From Domibacillus indicus (GTDB taxonomy: Bacteria > Bacillota > Bacilli > Bacillales > Domibacillaceae), in NCBI RefSeq assembly GCF_023715895.1, contig NZ_JAMBOO010000002.1, positions 62,001 through 126,000 of the forward strand: 64,000 nt of DNA, in the 5' to 3' direction. The position numbers were made by a program, and so were the translations under genes. This document shows, in pieces, positions 46,159 to 59,379 of the stretch; the first letter of the stretch is position 1, and each line of letters starts with the position of its first letter. The notes beneath the pieces were generated by a model, which had not been told where the DNA came from, searched no databases, and saw nothing but the letters and a program-made list of their open reading frames with translations.

Positions 46159-46632
46159 TTAAAATGTGACAGCCAGACGCGCTTTTGCCACTTTGGAAAG
46201 TGGAACCGTCACTTGCTTTTTGCGGGTTTTAACCATATATTCTACAGTCAGCTCGCCATCTGCAAACGAAAGAAGTGTTCCTTCAAATGTTTTTTCCCCA
46301 TCAATTGGCTCATAAAGCTTAATGTTCACATGCCGGCCGACAGCCCGTTCGAAATCCTGCTCTTTTTTAAGCGGGCGCTCTGCCCCTGGTGATGAGACTT
46401 CAAGGAAATAATTGTGTGGAATCGGGTCCGGGTCAAGTGCATCAAGCTTTTCGCTCAACCGTTCGCTGACCGCTGCGCACTCTTCAATGTCCACGCCGTT
46501 TTCTTTGTCAATGTAAAGGCGCAAAAACCAGTTTTTCCCCTCTTTTACATACTCTGTTTCAACGAGTTCGAGGTGTAATTCTTCAATGATTGGTACGGCG
46601 ATTTGTTCAACCGTTTCGATGATTTTGCTCAT
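46159..46632 (-). CDS. rimP: Ribosome maturation factor RimP
   Basis: Needed for 30S assembly; 157 residues with the [20 protein letters not shown] and [12 protein letters not shown] blocks. ATG after GGGAGG. First gene of the nusA-infB operon; a SigA-like promoter lies 110 nt upstream. Confidence 0.96.
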   Translation of the reverse strand: MSKIIETVEQIAVPIIEELHLELVETEYVKEGKNWFLRLYIDKENGVDIEECAAVSERLSEKLDALDPDPIPHNYFLEVSSPGAERPLKKEQDFERAVGRHVNIKLYEPIDGEKTFEGTLLSFADGELTVEYMVKTRKKQVTVPLSKVAKARLAVTF

Positions 46633-46686
46633 TTTTTATCCTCCCGCATGAAAAAATTTGTTTCGGAACATCCCCGCAACAAACAC

Positions 46687-46713
46687 GAAAGAGTGGGGGC
46701 GGCCCACTCTTTC
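46687..46713 (-). other. Hairpin between polC and rimP
   Basis: Perfect 11-bp stem GAAAGAGTGGG/CCCACTCTTTC with a 5-nt loop. The sequence after it on the minus strand is GTGTTTGTTG, not a clean T-run. If the promoter at 46745-46773 is used this hairpin is inside the rimP leader; otherwise it is a weak polC terminator. Confidence 0.6.
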
Positions 46714-46744
46714 GAAGAGAGTTATCATGCAATTTCCATCTGTA

Positions 46745-46773
46745 AGGATACCATAAATGCACCCTTTTTGCAA
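46745..46773 (-). promoter_or_regulatory. Possible promoter of the rimP-nusA operon
   Basis: On the minus strand TTGCAA (46768-46773), 17 bp, TATCCT (46745-46750), with TGG before the -10 (extended type). It lies in the gap after polC. Confidence 0.4.
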
Positions 46774-46780
46774 ACGCGCC

Positions 46781-49700
46781 TCAAAACAGTGACAGCTGGT
46801 TTTGGTCGGGCAGCGCATCGAGACATCCCATTTTGTCCAAGTATTCCATAATGGTTTTCGAAACCTTGCCGCGCTGCTGTAAATCCTCTTTGGATAAAAA
46901 CTCACCGTGTTCACGGGACGCCACAATATTTTTAGCCGCATTTGTCCCAAGACCCGGCAGCGCATTAAACGGCGGAATAAGAGAATTGCCGTCAATGACA
47001 AATTCGTCTGCGCTTGAACGGTATAAATCCACTTTTTTGAACGTAAAGCCTCGCTCTACCATCTCAAGTGCCAGCTCAAGAACCGTCATCAAGTTTTTCT
47101 CTTTCGGTGATGCATCCAGCCCTTTTGCGTTAATTTCCTGAAGCAGTGCTTTGATCGCAGAGGAGCCCTTTGACATCACATCAATATCAAAGTCTTCCGC
47201 ACGGACCGTAAAATAAGCAGCATAGTAAAGAAGCGGCAAATGCACTTTAAAGTATGCGATCCGCACGGCCATTAAAACGTAAGCGGCGGCGTGCGCTTTC
47301 GGAAACATGTATTTGATTTTTTTACATGAATCAATATACCATTCCGGCACTTCATTTTTGCGCATTTCTTCTTCCATTTCTTCCGTCAGCCCTTTTCCTT
47401 TACGGACAGATTCCATGATTTTAAAAGCAAAAGCCGGTTCAAGCCCTTGATAAATCAAATAGACCATAATGTCATCCCGGCAGCCGATTACGTCAGACAG
47501 CTGGCAGATGCCTTTTTGAATCAGTTCCTGCGCATTTCCGAGCCATACATCCGTTCCGTGAGACAAACCGGAAATTTGAACGAGCTCTGAGAATGTAGTT
47601 GGTTTTGTTTCTTCAAGCATCTGGCGGACGAACCGCGTACCAAATTCCGGAATACCAAGTGTACCGGTTTTACACATAATTTGTTCTTCCGTTACACCGA
47701 GGGATTCAGTGCCGCTGAAAATCTTCATTACTTCAGGATCATCAGTCGGAATCGTTTTTGGATCTATGCCTGATAAATCCTGAAGCATCCGGATTACCGT
47801 TGGATCGTCGTGGCCGAGAATATCGAGCTTAAGCAGGTTATCGTGAATGGAATGGAAATCAAAATGGGTCGTTTTCCACTCCGATTTATCAGAGTCAGCC
47901 GGATACTGAATCGGTGAAAAATCGTATATATCCATGTAATCCGGCACAACAATAATACCGCCTGGATGCTGTCCGGTTGTCCGCTTAACGCCCGTACATC
48001 CGGATACAAGACGGTCTACTTCGGCACTCCGGTATTGCTTCGTATATTCTTCAGCATACTTTTTCACATAGCCGTAGGCGGTTTTTTCCGCTACCGTACC
48101 AATGGTGCCGGCCCTGAATACATAATCCTCGCCAAACAGCTCTTTCGTGTAATTATGCGCACGCGGCTGATACTCACCGGAAAAGTTCAAATCGATATCC
48201 GGCACCTTGTCCCCTTTAAACCCAAGGAATGTTTCAAACGGAATATCATGTCCGTCTTTTTTGTAGGGGATCTTGCAGTTTGGACAATCTTTATCCGGCA
48301 GGTCAAATCCGGAGCCGACCGACCCATCATCAAAGAACTCGGATTTTTTGCACGATGAGCATACATAGTGCGGAGGCAGCGGATTTACTTCTGTTATTTC
48401 GGTCATTGTGGCAACAAATGACGAACCGACCGATCCGCGTGAGCCAACCAGGTAACCGTCATCAAGTGACTTTTTCACCAGCTTATGTGAAATCAGGTAA
48501 ATAACCGCGAATCCATGGCCGATGATACTTTTTAATTCTTTTTCAAGCCGCGCTTCTACAATTTCCGGCAGGTCATCCCCATAAATCTTCCGTGCCATGC
48601 CATAACTCATTTCCCGCATTTCTTCGTCAGCGCCTTCTATTTTCGGCGTATACAGATCGTCCTTAATCGGTTTGACTTCTTCGATCATATCAGCGATCTT
48701 ATTCGTGTTGGCCACAACGATCTCATGCGCTTTTTCTTTCCCCAAAAATGAAAAAGCGTCAAGCATATCATTCGTTGTCCGGAAGTGAACGTCCGGCAGC
48801 GTCTGGCGATTTAATGGATTGGCTCCGCCCATAGATGAAATTAAAATGTGGCGGTACACTTTGTCTTCTTCATTTAAATAATGAACATTGCCGGTTGCGG
48901 CAACTAGTTTGTTTTGTTCTTCTCCAATGGTGACGATGTTTCGAATAATATCTTCAAGCCCTGCTTCATCACGTACAAGCTCCATTTCAATCAGCGGCGC
49001 ATTCACGGCTTTCGGCTGCACTTCTAAATAATCATAAAACTCAGCAGCCTGTCGTGCTTCGTCCATCCCTTTTTGCATCATCGCTTCAAATACTTCCCCT
49101 TTGTTGCAGCCGGAGCCAATCAGCAAGCCGCCGCGGTGCTTTTGCAAAACAGACCGCGGGATGCGCGGCACACGGTAAAAGTAATTGATATGCGAGAGGG
49201 ACACAAGCTTAAATAAATTTTTCAGCCCTTCTGCATTTTGGGCAAGAATCGTACAGTGGTAAGGGCGTGCACGTTTATAGGCCCCGCCTTCCCCCATAAA
49301 GTTATTGAACTCGTTATGTTTCTTAATCCCTTTTTCATCTGCCTCTTTTAACAATTTAAGCAGGATGTATCCCGTCGCTTCCGCATCGTAAATCGCGCGG
49401 TGATGCTGGGTTAATTCTACATCGAATTTTTTCGCCAGTGTGTTCAGCCGGTGATTTTTCATATCCGGGTACAGTAAACGTGCCAGCTCCAGTGTATCAA
49501 TCACTGGATTTGAGGTCCGGCCTATAGCATACTTTTTGTAGCCTGTTTGAATAAAGCCCATATCAAACGACGCATTATGCGCAACCAAGATGGCATCCCC
49601 GGTCCACTCTTTGAAATCACGGAGCACTTCGTCTATCTCAGGTGCATCTTGTACCATGTCATCGGTAATGCCGGTCAGTTCAATGGTCGTTGCAGACAGC

Positions 49701-51091
49701 GGATGATGCGGGTTGGCAAATCGTTCAAACCGGTCGATAATTTCACCGTCTTTTATTTTGACTGCGGCCAGTTCAATAATCGTATCGTATACTGCTGAAA
49801 GACCCGTCGTTTCAACGTCAAAAACCACATACGTGTCTGTAGCAAGGTCCCGGTCGGCATCTTCGTATGCGATCGGCACACCGTCATTAACGAGATTGGC
49901 TTCCATCCCATATAAAATTTTTACACCATGTTTTTTTCCGGCACTGTATGCTTCCGGGAACGACTGAGCCACTGCATGATCGGTAATAGCGATAGCCGGA
50001 TGTCCCCATTTTTTTGCCTGCCCGACTAATGTGCTGATGGAAGTTATGGCATCCATCTGGCTCATCGGTGAATGAAGATGAAGTTCCACCCGTTTTTCCT
50101 CTGCTGTATCTTCCCGCATCGGGGAACGAATTTCATTTACATCATTGGCGATCATCACGAGGTCACGGACAAAGGTGTCATTTTGAACAGACCCCCGCAC
50201 ACGTACCCACATGCCTTTTTTAATACGGTTAAACATCGCAGCGTCTTCTTTATCACGTGAAAACATTTTGATCATTAAGGAGTCCGTGTAATCGGTAATC
50301 TTAAAAGTAAGCAGCGTACGGCCGCTGCGCAGCTCTTTCGTTTCTGCGTCAAAGATATACCCTTCTGAAGCAATCCGGCGCTCTTCATCAACAATTTCTT
50401 CAAGCTTTTTAAAGTCTGCATCCGGCTTGATCATATAACCAATCGTTACAGGGCCGGATTCTTCCGGAGCCTCACCCTGCTCTTTTGCCCGGTTTTGCAT
50501 ATCGATGACTGCCTGACGTGCCCGTTCCGCATCTTCTTTACGCTTTTCTTCTAAAAACTTTTCATATTCTTCGTTTCGTTCGTTTTGGGAAACCTGTATG
50601 TCAAATGTCAGCGGCGGAAATCCAAGACTTTCATACACTTCGGACAAGCGGCGTCCATATTTGTTTTTCAGCGCCATGCCTTCCATTTCATTTTGAGTGC
50701 GGATCACAAGCTTGGTCCCCGATACCTCCGGTTTTTGCCCGTTTAATGCCGCTAAAAGCGGAGGCGCCATGCCTTCAAGCTGGCGGACGCAATACGGCCA
50801 GTAATCGATGATATGCTCCGGTGTACATGTACGATCCTGTACTTCCATCGAGAAAGTAACCGAGGCAAATGTGGCAAATGTGGCAGACAGCGCATCGGCA
50901 AACCGCATGAGAACATTACACGGAATCAGCGCTGGGGCCGCAAATACAAAATGCCACTTTTTTTCTTGTTTTAATACGGTTAATTTTTTGATTTCGGTTC
51001 CTTCAAAGTGGCGGACCACTGCATCTTCTGTTAGCCGAAGCTGGTCCAGCAGGATTAAAAAGCGGCTCCGTCCACTTGATGCTTCCTTCAT
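46781..51091 (-). CDS. polC: DNA polymerase III alpha subunit, PolC type
   Basis: Replicative polymerase of low-GC Gram-positives with built-in 3'-5' proofreading. 1436 residues (1437 in B. subtilis). N-terminal domain, OB fold (about 225-310), PHP domain ([16 protein letters not shown], near 335), inserted DnaQ-type exonuclease with DVETTG near residue 420, and the polymerase core with [12 protein letters not shown] near 963 and a zinc-binding [10 protein letters not shown] / CPNC cysteine set just before it. Ends in QLSLF, a beta-clamp-binding peptide. Confidence 0.98.
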   Translation of the reverse strand: MKEASSGRSRFLILLDQLRLTEDAVVRHFEGTEIKKLTVLKQEKKWHFVFAAPALIPCNVLMRFADALSATFATFASVTFSMEVQDRTCTPEHIIDYWPYCVRQLEGMAPPLLAALNGQKPEVSGTKLVIRTQNEMEGMALKNKYGRRLSEVYESLGFPPLTFDIQVSQNERNEEYEKFLEEKRKEDAERARQAVIDMQNRAKEQGEAPEESGPVTIGYMIKPDADFKKLEEIVDEERRIASEGYIFDAETKELRSGRTLLTFKITDYTDSLMIKMFSRDKEDAAMFNRIKKGMWVRVRGSVQNDTFVRDLVMIANDVNEIRSPMREDTAEEKRVELHLHSPMSQMDAITSISTLVGQAKKWGHPAIAITDHAVAQSFPEAYSAGKKHGVKILYGMEANLVNDGVPIAYEDADRDLATDTYVVFDVETTGLSAVYDTIIELAAVKIKDGEIIDRFERFANPHHPLSATTIELTGITDDMVQDAPEIDEVLRDFKEWTGDAILVAHNASFDMGFIQTGYKKYAIGRTSNPVIDTLELARLLYPDMKNHRLNTLAKKFDVELTQHHRAIYDAEATGYILLKLLKEADEKGIKKHNEFNNFMGEGGAYKRARPYHCTILAQNAEGLKNLFKLVSLSHINYFYRVPRIPRSVLQKHRGGLLIGSGCNKGEVFEAMMQKGMDEARQAAEFYDYLEVQPKAVNAPLIEMELVRDEAGLEDIIRNIVTIGEEQNKLVAATGNVHYLNEEDKVYRHILISSMGGANPLNRQTLPDVHFRTTNDMLDAFSFLGKEKAHEIVVANTNKIADMIEEVKPIKDDLYTPKIEGADEEMREMSYGMARKIYGDDLPEIVEARLEKELKSIIGHGFAVIYLISHKLVKKSLDDGYLVGSRGSVGSSFVATMTEITEVNPLPPHYVCSSCKKSEFFDDGSVGSGFDLPDKDCPNCKIPYKKDGHDIPFETFLGFKGDKVPDIDLNFSGEYQPRAHNYTKELFGEDYVFRAGTIGTVAEKTAYGYVKKYAEEYTKQYRSAEVDRLVSGCTGVKRTTGQHPGGIIVVPDYMDIYDFSPIQYPADSDKSEWKTTHFDFHSIHDNLLKLDILGHDDPTVIRMLQDLSGIDPKTIPTDDPEVMKIFSGTESLGVTEEQIMCKTGTLGIPEFGTRFVRQMLEETKPTTFSELVQISGLSHGTDVWLGNAQELIQKGICQLSDVIGCRDDIMVYLIYQGLEPAFAFKIMESVRKGKGLTEEMEEEMRKNEVPEWYIDSCKKIKYMFPKAHAAAYVLMAVRIAYFKVHLPLLYYAAYFTVRAEDFDIDVMSKGSSAIKALLQEINAKGLDASPKEKNLMTVLELALEMVERGFTFKKVDLYRSSADEFVIDGNSLIPPFNALPGLGTNAAKNIVASREHGEFLSKEDLQQRGKVSKTIMEYLDKMGCLDALPDQNQLSLF

Positions 51092-51112
51092 TTTTATTTC
51101 CCCCTTACACAG

Positions 51113-51147
51113 AAAAGGATGAGCGGCACGAGCCGGTCATCCTTTTT
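51113..51147 (-). terminator. Terminator between proS and polC
   Basis: AAAAGGATGAGCGGC pairs with GCCGGTCATCCTTTT (one mismatch) around a 4-nt loop, and a T-run follows on the minus strand. Confidence 0.78.
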
Positions 51148-51150
51148 CTT

Positions 51151-52857
<1,707 letters not shown>

Positions 52858-52885
52858 TCAATCGCACCTCGACTAAAATAATAAT

Positions 52886-54145
52886 TTACTGTAAAAAGAA
52901 TCTTTCAATATCATTCCATGTAACCACAATCATCAAAAGCATAAGCAGCGCAAAGCCGACAAAATGCACCATACCCTCCATGCGGCGGTCTACCGGCTTT
53001 CCACGTATCGCTTCATACAAGAAAAACAGCAGGCGTCCGCCGTCTAAAGCTGGAAGCGGCAGGAGATTCATAATTCCGAGATTTATGCTCAGTACACCCG
53101 CCCATTTTGCCAGGTTTAAAATGCCGGACTGAGCGACTGTATCGGTGGAAACATAAATGCCGACAGGCCCTGACAGCATATCAAGCGAAAACTGCCCCGT
53201 TACAATCGTGCCAAGCATATTGACGATCATCTTCGTCCAAACGTACACTTCTTTGGCCCCGTACGTGAACGAGCCAAGTACAGAGTGCTCAAAAGGACTA
53301 TACACGCCGATACGGCCGAATGTTTCGCCTTCTGCCGTTTCTTTATCCGGCGTAACAGGTATCGTTAATTGTTCCCCATTACGATCGATGGCAAAAGTTA
53401 ACTCTTTTCCTGGGTTGTCCTGAATAACCGTAACGATTTCTTTCCAGGATCCCATGTTTTCTCCATTAATGGAGATCACACGGTCTCCTTCTTTCAGGCC
53501 GGCTTCAACTGCTGCCCCATTGTTAATCACTTCACCAAGCTTTGGCTCGTCCGTTGGAATTCCCTGAATCATGGCCAGTACTACGAAAATAATGAACGCG
53601 AGAATGAAGTTAAACAAAGGACCGGCAAAAATAGCCATAGCACGCTGCGGAAGCGTTTTTGAATTAAATTGGCGGTCATACGGCGCAATTTGCGTGCTTA
53701 ACTGGTCTTCGGTCATTAAAGCTTCACGGTGTACCGGATAAGTGCGCAGTTCTTCTTCGCCTTCTTCGTATCCACTGATCGTTAAGCCATGCTCAAGATC
53801 CGCTTTTTCAATTTCAATCGTGCGAGCATCTTTAAAGCGATCCCGGCCATTTACAATTAAATTAACCGCCTCGCCTTTTTCATTAAAAACAACGCCAATT
53901 CTCTGGCCGGCTTTCAGTTCTGTCGTTTCCGGGTCTTCACCCGCCATGCGTACATAGCCTCCGAGCGGAAGCAGGCGGATCGTATAAACGGTTTCTCCTT
54001 TTTTATGCGCAAATATTTTTGGACCGAATCCGATCGCAAATTCACGGCATAGAATACCGGCCCGCTTAGCAAAGAGAAAGTGGCCTAATTCATGGAAAAA
54101 AACAAGCGATCCAAAGATAACGATAAACGCTATAACGGTATTCAA
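52886..54145 (-). CDS. rseP: RseP-type intramembrane zinc metalloprotease (RasP)
   Basis: Site-2 protease that cleaves anti-sigma factors and leftover signal peptides within the membrane. 419 residues; zinc motif H18-E-L-G-H22 in the first membrane helix, a PDZ domain (about 190-275, PKLGEVINNGAAVEAGLKEGDRV), and the NLLPLPALDGGRLLF motif near 370 in a later helix. About four membrane helices. Start is TTG (54143-54145), AAGGTGG 10 nt upstream; no ATG fits the family N-terminus. Confidence 0.96.
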   Translation of the reverse strand: MNTVIAFIVIFGSLVFFHELGHFLFAKRAGILCREFAIGFGPKIFAHKKGETVYTIRLLPLGGYVRMAGEDPETTELKAGQRIGVVFNEKGEAVNLIVNGRDRFKDARTIEIEKADLEHGLTISGYEEGEEELRTYPVHREALMTEDQLSTQIAPYDRQFNSKTLPQRAMAIFAGPLFNFILAFIIFVVLAMIQGIPTDEPKLGEVINNGAAVEAGLKEGDRVISINGENMGSWKEIVTVIQDNPGKELTFAIDRNGEQLTIPVTPDKETAEGETFGRIGVYSPFEHSVLGSFTYGAKEVYVWTKMIVNMLGTIVTGQFSLDMLSGPVGIYVSTDTVAQSGILNLAKWAGVLSINLGIMNLLPLPALDGGRLLFFLYEAIRGKPVDRRMEGMVHFVGFALLMLLMIVVTWNDIERFFLQ

Positions 54146-54165
54146 ACGTTTCTAACCACCTTTTT

Positions 54166-55311
54166 TTATGATAAAAGTGAGCGTACTGCCGCCCTGGCTT
54201 CAGCATCTGCCTCCAGCACTGCCCCAAGTTCTGGTGATTGAACAGGTGTATGTCCCTCCATCGTCCGCTCCACCATTTCATCAATTTGCAAAAATGATAT
54301 TTTCCGATCGAGAAAAGCAGCTACCGCTTCTTCATTTGCCGCATTCATCACGGCAGGCATCGTTCCGCCTGTGCGTCCCGCTGTGTACGCAAGATGAAGC
54401 ATACGGTATCGGTCAAAATCCATCTCTTGAAAATGAAGACGGCCAATCTCGGCTAAATTCAACTGAGCCGTATCAGGAAGAGGCAGCCGGTCCGGCCAAG
54501 TGAGCGCATACTGGATCGGCACACGCATATCAGGTGAACCAAGCTGTGCCATCACCGACCGGTCATGAAACTCGACCATCGAGTGGATGATGCTTTCACG
54601 GTGCAAAATAACATCAATTTGTTCATAAGGCAGGCCAAACAGCCAGTGCGCTTCAATTACTTCAAGCCCCTTATTCATCATTGTAGCAGAATCGACTGTT
54701 ATTTTCGCGCCCATAGACCAGTTTGGATGATTTAATGTTTCTTCTACGGTTACTTTTTCGAGCTCTTCCCTTTTTCTATCACGGAAGCTTCCGCCTGAAG
54801 CTGTTAAAATGAGCCGGCTGATATTTTTTTCCTGTTCACCCTGCAGGCTTTGAAAAATGGCTGAATGCTCACTGTCAACTGGAAGTAAATGAACGCCCGC
54901 CTGCTTTGCGGCCTCTGTTACAATATGTCCAGCTGTAACAAGCGTTTCTTTATTGGCAATGGCGATGTTTTTTTTCGCCTTTATCGCTTTAAGCGTCGGC
55001 TCCAGGCCGACACTGCCAATCACCGCGTTTACAAGTGTGTCTGCTTCCGGAACCACTGCCGCTGCTTCAAGCCCTTCCTTTCCATACAATACGCGTACGG
55101 ACGGAAACTTCGCCTGCAGGCGTTCCGCTGTATTTTTTTCGATAACGGAGACGAGCGCTGGCTCAAATTCTCGAATGATGTTTTCAGCAGCTTCCTCGTT
55201 TTTCCCTGCAGAAAAAGCCGCCAGCCGGAAAGAATCTGGATGCTTCCGTATAATATCAAGAGTCTGCACACCAATGGATCCGGTTGCCCCTAATAAACTT
55301 ATCGTTTTCAC
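54166..55311 (-). CDS. dxr: 1-deoxy-D-xylulose 5-phosphate reductoisomerase
   Basis: Second step of the MEP isoprenoid pathway; NADPH site [16 protein letters not shown] at the N-terminus, [23 protein letters not shown] and [18 protein letters not shown] (metal and substrate residues) are all present. Start choice: ATG 55320 touches its GGGAG site, whereas GTG 55309-55311 is 9 nt away and gives (M)[13 protein letters not shown], the family start, so 381 residues. It feeds UppS two genes away. Confidence 0.95.
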   Translation of the reverse strand: MKTISLLGATGSIGVQTLDIIRKHPDSFRLAAFSAGKNEEAAENIIREFEPALVSVIEKNTAERLQAKFPSVRVLYGKEGLEAAAVVPEADTLVNAVIGSVGLEPTLKAIKAKKNIAIANKETLVTAGHIVTEAAKQAGVHLLPVDSEHSAIFQSLQGEQEKNISRLILTASGGSFRDRKREELEKVTVEETLNHPNWSMGAKITVDSATMMNKGLEVIEAHWLFGLPYEQIDVILHRESIIHSMVEFHDRSVMAQLGSPDMRVPIQYALTWPDRLPLPDTAQLNLAEIGRLHFQEMDFDRYRMLHLAYTAGRTGGTMPAVMNAANEEAVAAFLDRKISFLQIDEMVERTMEGHTPVQSPELGAVLEADAEARAAVRSLLS

Positions 55312-55324
55312 TACATTCATCTCC

Positions 55325-56116
55325 CTACAATAGTTGAAGCATGTGCAACAGCGGAAACACGAACAGCCAGCTGTCTGTGCGGTCTAAAATCCCACCATGG
55401 CCTGGCAGCAGATTACCTGAATCTTTTACACCATAATGCCGCTTCAGAGCGGATTCTGCCAAATCGCCCACCTGGCCTGCTACAGACAGAATCGCTGCCG
55501 ATACGAGTACCCACAGAGCCGGCGCCTGGAAATCAAGAAACAGCAGAAAAACTGCCGCAACGACTACGGCCGAGCCAATTCCCCCGTAAAAGCCGGCCAC
55601 TGTTTTGTTCGGGCTGATATCCGGCCAAAGCTTGCGTTTTCCAAATGAGCGGCCAATAAAATATGCGCCCGAGTCAGATGCCCACGTAATAAACAGCGCA
55701 AAAAAGACATACAAAACGCCGCCGGCTTCTCTCGTTTCGATAAAATAATAGAAACCAAAGCCGATATAAAGTGTCAGCAATATACAATAAGCAGCATCTT
55801 CAAACGTAAATTGGTTTTTCGTCATGACCGTTACAACAAGAAACAGCAAAACGAATAAGCCAAGATATTCAAACTTCTCCATGCCAAGGAATTGCCAGTC
55901 CGCCCTGTCGCTCTGCGGAATCAGCATAATAAAGACGAGCAAAATCGACAACAGGCCCGGTATGGAGAAAATCGAAATCTGTTTCATTTTTAATGCTTCT
56001 ATTACAGCCGCCGCACTCATTACATAAACAAGAATAAGAAAGGGCAGCCCCCCAATCAGTACGATTGGCAAAAATGCTGCTGCCGCTATTATTCCTGTTA
56101 TCATTCGTTGTTTCAT
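55325..56116 (-). CDS. cdsA: Phosphatidate cytidylyltransferase
   Basis: Makes CDP-diacylglycerol, the substrate of PgsA encoded elsewhere in the window. 263 residues, about seven or eight membrane helices, and the C-terminal CDP-DG synthase signature [20 protein letters not shown] followed by [11 protein letters not shown] 56114-56116, GGGGG upstream. Lies 24 nt after uppS. Confidence 0.96.
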   Translation of the reverse strand: MKQRMITGIIAAAAFLPIVLIGGLPFLILVYVMSAAAVIEALKMKQISIFSIPGLLSILLVFIMLIPQSDRADWQFLGMEKFEYLGLFVLLFLVVTVMTKNQFTFEDAAYCILLTLYIGFGFYYFIETREAGGVLYVFFALFITWASDSGAYFIGRSFGKRKLWPDISPNKTVAGFYGGIGSAVVVAAVFLLFLDFQAPALWVLVSAAILSVAGQVGDLAESALKRHYGVKDSGNLLPGHGGILDRTDSWLFVFPLLHMLQLL

Positions 56117-56140
56117 GATTGTTAATCCCCCATCATTCCA

Positions 56141-56902
56141 TTACGACAACCCGCCAAACCGCCTTGATCTTTTTTGATATGAAGCTACTGCCTCAAGTAG
56201 ATGTTTTTCTGAAAAATCAGGCCATAAAACGTCCGTAAAGAAAAATTCCGTATAAGCCAGCTGCCATAACATAAAGTTGCTTAGTCGATGCTCTCCGCTT
56301 GTTCGAATGAGGAGGTCGGGCTCTGGCAAATGGCTGGTCATTAAATAGCGGGAAACAGTAGCATCTGTTATATCCTGCTCCGATAATGTTCCCGACTGAA
56401 CATCTGTTATCATAGAACGCATAGCCTGTACAAGCTCTGTTCGACTGCCATAATTCAAGGCAAAATTAAGAATAAGTCCATTATTTTCGGCTGTTTGGTT
56501 TATTGCATTTTGCACAGCATTTCTTGTGTGTGCAGGAAGCTGCTCGATATCACCTATCATTTCTACACGTACGTTTTCTTCCATTAGTTCAGGCAAAAAT
56601 GTAGAGAGAAACTCCTGTGGAAGCTTCATTAAAAAATCAACTTCAAGCTTAGGCCGCTTCCAGTTTTCTGTCGAGAACGCATAAAGCGTCAGCACTTTAA
56701 CACCAAGCTTATTTGCAGCCCTTGTGATTTCCCGAACCGTTTTCATTCCCTCATTATGACCGGCAATACGGGGCAGCGCTCTTTTTTTTGCCCAGCGGCC
56801 GTTCCCATCCATAATAATGGCAATATGCGCAGGAATCCCTTCTTCGGAAATCACAGGCTCTCCTGCATTTTTTGATTGCCAAAACCACTGTTTATGTGCC
56901 AT
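56141..56902 (-). CDS. uppS: Undecaprenyl pyrophosphate synthase (isoprenyl transferase)
   Basis: Builds the C55 lipid carrier for cell wall synthesis. 253 residues with IIMDGNGRWAKKR (about 30-42, catalytic Asp), GHNEGMKTVREI, LTLYAFSTENWKRP and the C-terminal LIRTSGEHRLSNFMLWQLAYTEF-type block. ATG after GGGGG. First gene of uppS-cdsA-dxr-rseP-proS; the frr terminator lies upstream. Confidence 0.97.
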   Translation of the reverse strand: MAHKQWFWQSKNAGEPVISEEGIPAHIAIIMDGNGRWAKKRALPRIAGHNEGMKTVREITRAANKLGVKVLTLYAFSTENWKRPKLEVDFLMKLPQEFLSTFLPELMEENVRVEMIGDIEQLPAHTRNAVQNAINQTAENNGLILNFALNYGSRTELVQAMRSMITDVQSGTLSEQDITDATVSRYLMTSHLPEPDLLIRTSGEHRLSNFMLWQLAYTEFFFTDVLWPDFSEKHLLEAVASYQKRSRRFGGLS

Positions 56903-56933
56903 ACAAAATCCCCCATATCGCTTCTTCCAACCT

Positions 56934-56963
56934 ATTTTACCATAGATGCTGTTTTCGTAGTAA
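56934..56963 (-). promoter_or_regulatory. Possible promoter of uppS operon
   Basis: On the minus strand TTACTA (56958-56963), 18 bp, TAAAAT (56934-56939) preceded by TGG (extended -10). It lies between the frr terminator and uppS. Confidence 0.4.
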
Positions 56964-56980
56964 TTGGAGCGATAAAATCC

Positions 56981-57014
56981 AAAAAAAGAAACCCTCCTGC
57001 CAGCAAGAGGGTTT
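56981..57014 (-). terminator. Terminator after frr
   Basis: AAACCCTC..TGC pairs with GCA..GAGGGTTT (one internal mismatch, 56989-57014), then seven T residues on the minus strand. T-rich on both sides. Confidence 0.85.
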
Positions 57015-57019
57015 TTTCT

Positions 57020-57577
57020 TTACACTTCCATGATCTCTTGTTCTTTTTCCTTGGCAATTTCATCCACTTTGCGGATATAATTGTCCGTTTGTTTTTGAAC
57101 ATCTTCTGTGTAGCCGCGAAGGTCATCCTCAGTTAGATCACCATTTTTTTCGCCCTTTTTCAAATCATCGTTCGTGTCACGACGAATATTGCGAATCGCT
57201 ACTTTTGCCTCTTCCGCTTCTTTTTTAACAAGCTTGGCCAATTCTTTGCGGCGCTCTTCTGTTAAAGCAGGAAAATTCAATCGAATCACAGAACCATCAT
57301 TCGATGGTGTCAAACCAAGGTCTGACTTTAAAATTGCTTTTTCAATATCACCCATAGATGATTTATCATATGGTGTAATGACTAACAGGCGGGCTTCTGG
57401 AATGTTGATAGAAGCAAGCTGGTTAATTGGCGTTGGCGCGCCGTAATAATCAATTGTAATACGGTCAAGCACGTTCGCGCTTGCGCGTCCAGCACGAATG
57501 GAAGCAAGCTCGCGATTAAATGCGGAGATCGCTTTATCCATTCTTTCTTTTGATTGATTCATTACTTCTTGAGACAC
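57020..57577 (-). CDS. frr: Ribosome recycling factor
   Basis: Splits post-termination ribosomes with EF-G. 185 residues, normal length; [27 protein letters not shown] and [10 protein letters not shown] are family blocks. Start GTG (57575-57577) 8 nt after GAGGGGG; the ATG five codons later would cut the family start MSQEV. 2 nt after the pyrH stop. Confidence 0.97.
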   Translation of the reverse strand: MSQEVMNQSKERMDKAISAFNRELASIRAGRASANVLDRITIDYYGAPTPINQLASINIPEARLLVITPYDKSSMGDIEKAILKSDLGLTPSNDGSVIRLNFPALTEERRKELAKLVKKEAEEAKVAIRNIRRDTNDDLKKGEKNGDLTEDDLRGYTEDVQKQTDNYIRKVDEIAKEKEQEIMEV

Positions 57578-57579
57578 GT

Positions 57580-58302
57580 TTATTTCCCCCTCACGATTGT
57601 TCCGATATTATCACCAAGTACAACGCGTTTGATGTTTCCTTTTTCCGTAACCGAGAAAACAACAAGCGGAATATCATTGTCCATGCATAGAGAAGAAGCA
57701 GTGGAATCCATAACCGCAAGTCCTTCCTTAATCACATCTAGGTAAGACAACTCTGAGTATTTAACCGCATCTTTGTCTACTTTTGGATCGGCGCTGTACA
57801 CGCCATCCACGTTGTTTTTCGCCATTAAAATAACTTCCGCTTCAATTTCAGCAGCACGCAGTGCAGCAGTTGTATCGGTTGAGAAGTAAGGATTTCCAGT
57901 ACCCGCAGCAAAAATAACAACACGACCTTTTTCCAAATGACGAATCGCACGACGGCGAATGTACGGCTCAGCAATCTGGCGCATTTCAATGGATGTCTGT
58001 ACGCGTGTTTCAATTCCGAGCTGTTCCAGACTGTCCTGCAGCGCCATTGAATTCATCACGGTTGCAAGCATCCCCATATAATCCGCTGTTGCGCGGTCCA
58101 TACCCATTTCGCTGCCAATCTTGCCGCGCCAAATGTTGCCGCCGCCTACCACAACTGCCACTTCCACATCCAGTTCGCTTACTTCTTTTACCTGTTCTGC
58201 AACAGATTGAATAACAGCAGGGTTAATCCCAAATCCTGCTTCACCTGCTAATGCTTCACCACTTAATTTTAATACAACACGTTTATACTTTGGCTGGCTC
58301 AT
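57580..58302 (-). CDS. pyrH: UMP kinase
   Basis: Hexameric bacterial UMP kinase, 240 residues; [43 protein letters not shown] and [15 protein letters not shown] are typical. The frame opens four codons upstream (ATG 58314), but ATG 58300-58302 is 5 nt from GGAGG and matches the family. Forms a unit with frr. Confidence 0.97.
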   Translation of the reverse strand: MSQPKYKRVVLKLSGEALAGEAGFGINPAVIQSVAEQVKEVSELDVEVAVVVGGGNIWRGKIGSEMGMDRATADYMGMLATVMNSMALQDSLEQLGIETRVQTSIEMRQIAEPYIRRRAIRHLEKGRVVIFAAGTGNPYFSTDTTAALRAAEIEAEVILMAKNNVDGVYSADPKVDKDAVKYSELSYLDVIKEGLAVMDSTASSLCMDNDIPLVVFSVTEKGNIKRVVLGDNIGTIVRGK

Positions 58303-58329
58303 GTAGACCTCCATCTGTAATGTACATGA

Positions 58330-58357
58330 AATCCCTCACCAAGAGCGGCAAGGGATT
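58330..58357 (-). terminator. Weak terminator after tsf
   Basis: AATCCCT/AGGGATT arms (58330-58336, 58351-58357) with two more pairs inside, but only TTTC after the stem. Read-through into pyrH is likely. Confidence 0.5.
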
Positions 58358-58393
58358 CCATTTATTCCTTTCCGACCGGCGGATGCGGAATCA

Positions 58394-59275
58394 TTATTTT
58401 TTAACTTGGCTCATAACTTCTTCTGCAAAGTTATCTTGACGCTTTTCTAAGCCTTCGCCCACTTCGTAACGAACGAACTCAGTTAAAGTTGCTCCTTTAG
58501 ACTCAAGGAACTGGCGTACTTTTTGATCTGGATCTTTAACAAAGCTTTGATCCAAAATGCAGATTTCTTCAAAGAATTTGCCAAGACGGCCTTCAACCAT
58601 TTTTGCAACAATGTTTTCTGGTTTGCCTTCGTTAAGCGCTTGTTCTGTTAATACTTTACGCTCACGATCTACTTCTTCTTCAGAAACTTGGTCGCGTGAA
58701 ACATATTTTGGATTTAGTGCAGCTGCATGCATTGCTACATCTTTGGCTGCTGCAGCATCTGTAGTGCCTTCAACAATAGCTAATACGCCGATACGGCCGC
58801 CCATGTGCAGGTACTCACCAAATGCAGCGTTTTCGCCTTTTGTACGAATTTCAAAGCGGCGAAGTGTAATTTTTTCACCGATTTTCGAGATTGCTTCGCT
58901 GATGTACATATCAACTGTTTTACCGTTTTCCATTGTTTGTGCAAGAGCTTCTTCAACAGAAGCTGGCTTGTTCGCTAATAGGTGAGCTGCGATTTCTTTT
59001 ACAAGCACTTGGAAGTTTTCGTTTTTTGCAACGAAATCTGTTTCTGCATTTACTTCCAAAAGAACAGCTGTGTCGCCTTCACTTGTAATAAATGTTGTAC
59101 CTTCAGCTGCAATACGGTCTGATTTTTTCGCTGCTTTTGCAATTCCTTTTTCACGAAGGAAATCGATTGCTTGATCTAAATCACCGTTTGTTTCAACAAG
59201 TGCTTTTTTGCAGTCCATCATGCCTGCGCCTGTTTTTTCACGAAGTTCTTTTACCATTTGTGCAGTAATAGCCAT
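58394..59275 (-). CDS. tsf: Elongation factor Ts
   Basis: Nucleotide exchange factor for EF-Tu. 293 residues; [19 protein letters not shown] (about 8-26), [11 protein letters not shown] and [16 protein letters not shown] are family signatures. ATG after AAGGAGG. Follows rpsB, from which it is separated by a terminator and a small GC hairpin (59301-59315). Confidence 0.98.
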   Translation of the reverse strand: MAITAQMVKELREKTGAGMMDCKKALVETNGDLDQAIDFLREKGIAKAAKKSDRIAAEGTTFITSEGDTAVLLEVNAETDFVAKNENFQVLVKEIAAHLLANKPASVEEALAQTMENGKTVDMYISEAISKIGEKITLRRFEIRTKGENAAFGEYLHMGGRIGVLAIVEGTTDAAAAKDVAMHAAALNPKYVSRDQVSEEEVDRERKVLTEQALNEGKPENIVAKMVEGRLGKFFEEICILDQSFVKDPDQKVRQFLESKGATLTEFVRYEVGEGLEKRQDNFAEEVMSQVKK

Positions 59276-59333
59276 TTTGGTTCCTCCTTTAAATATGTAG
59301 AACCGCTATGCGGTTTTATTGTTTCTTTCTTTA

Positions 59334-59369
59334 AAAAAAGGTGATAAGGGTATCCCTCTTATCACCTTT
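59334..59369 (-). terminator. Terminator between rpsB and tsf
   Basis: Stem AAAGGTGATAAGGG with the complementary CCCTCTTATCACCTTT (one bulge), then seven T residues on the minus strand. Partial termination here would set the rpsB to tsf ratio. Confidence 0.85.
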
Positions 59370-59379
59370 ATCTGTTTCA

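Noticed and set aside
52858-52885. T-box leader for proS
   Set aside because: Only 28 nt separate rseP and proS.
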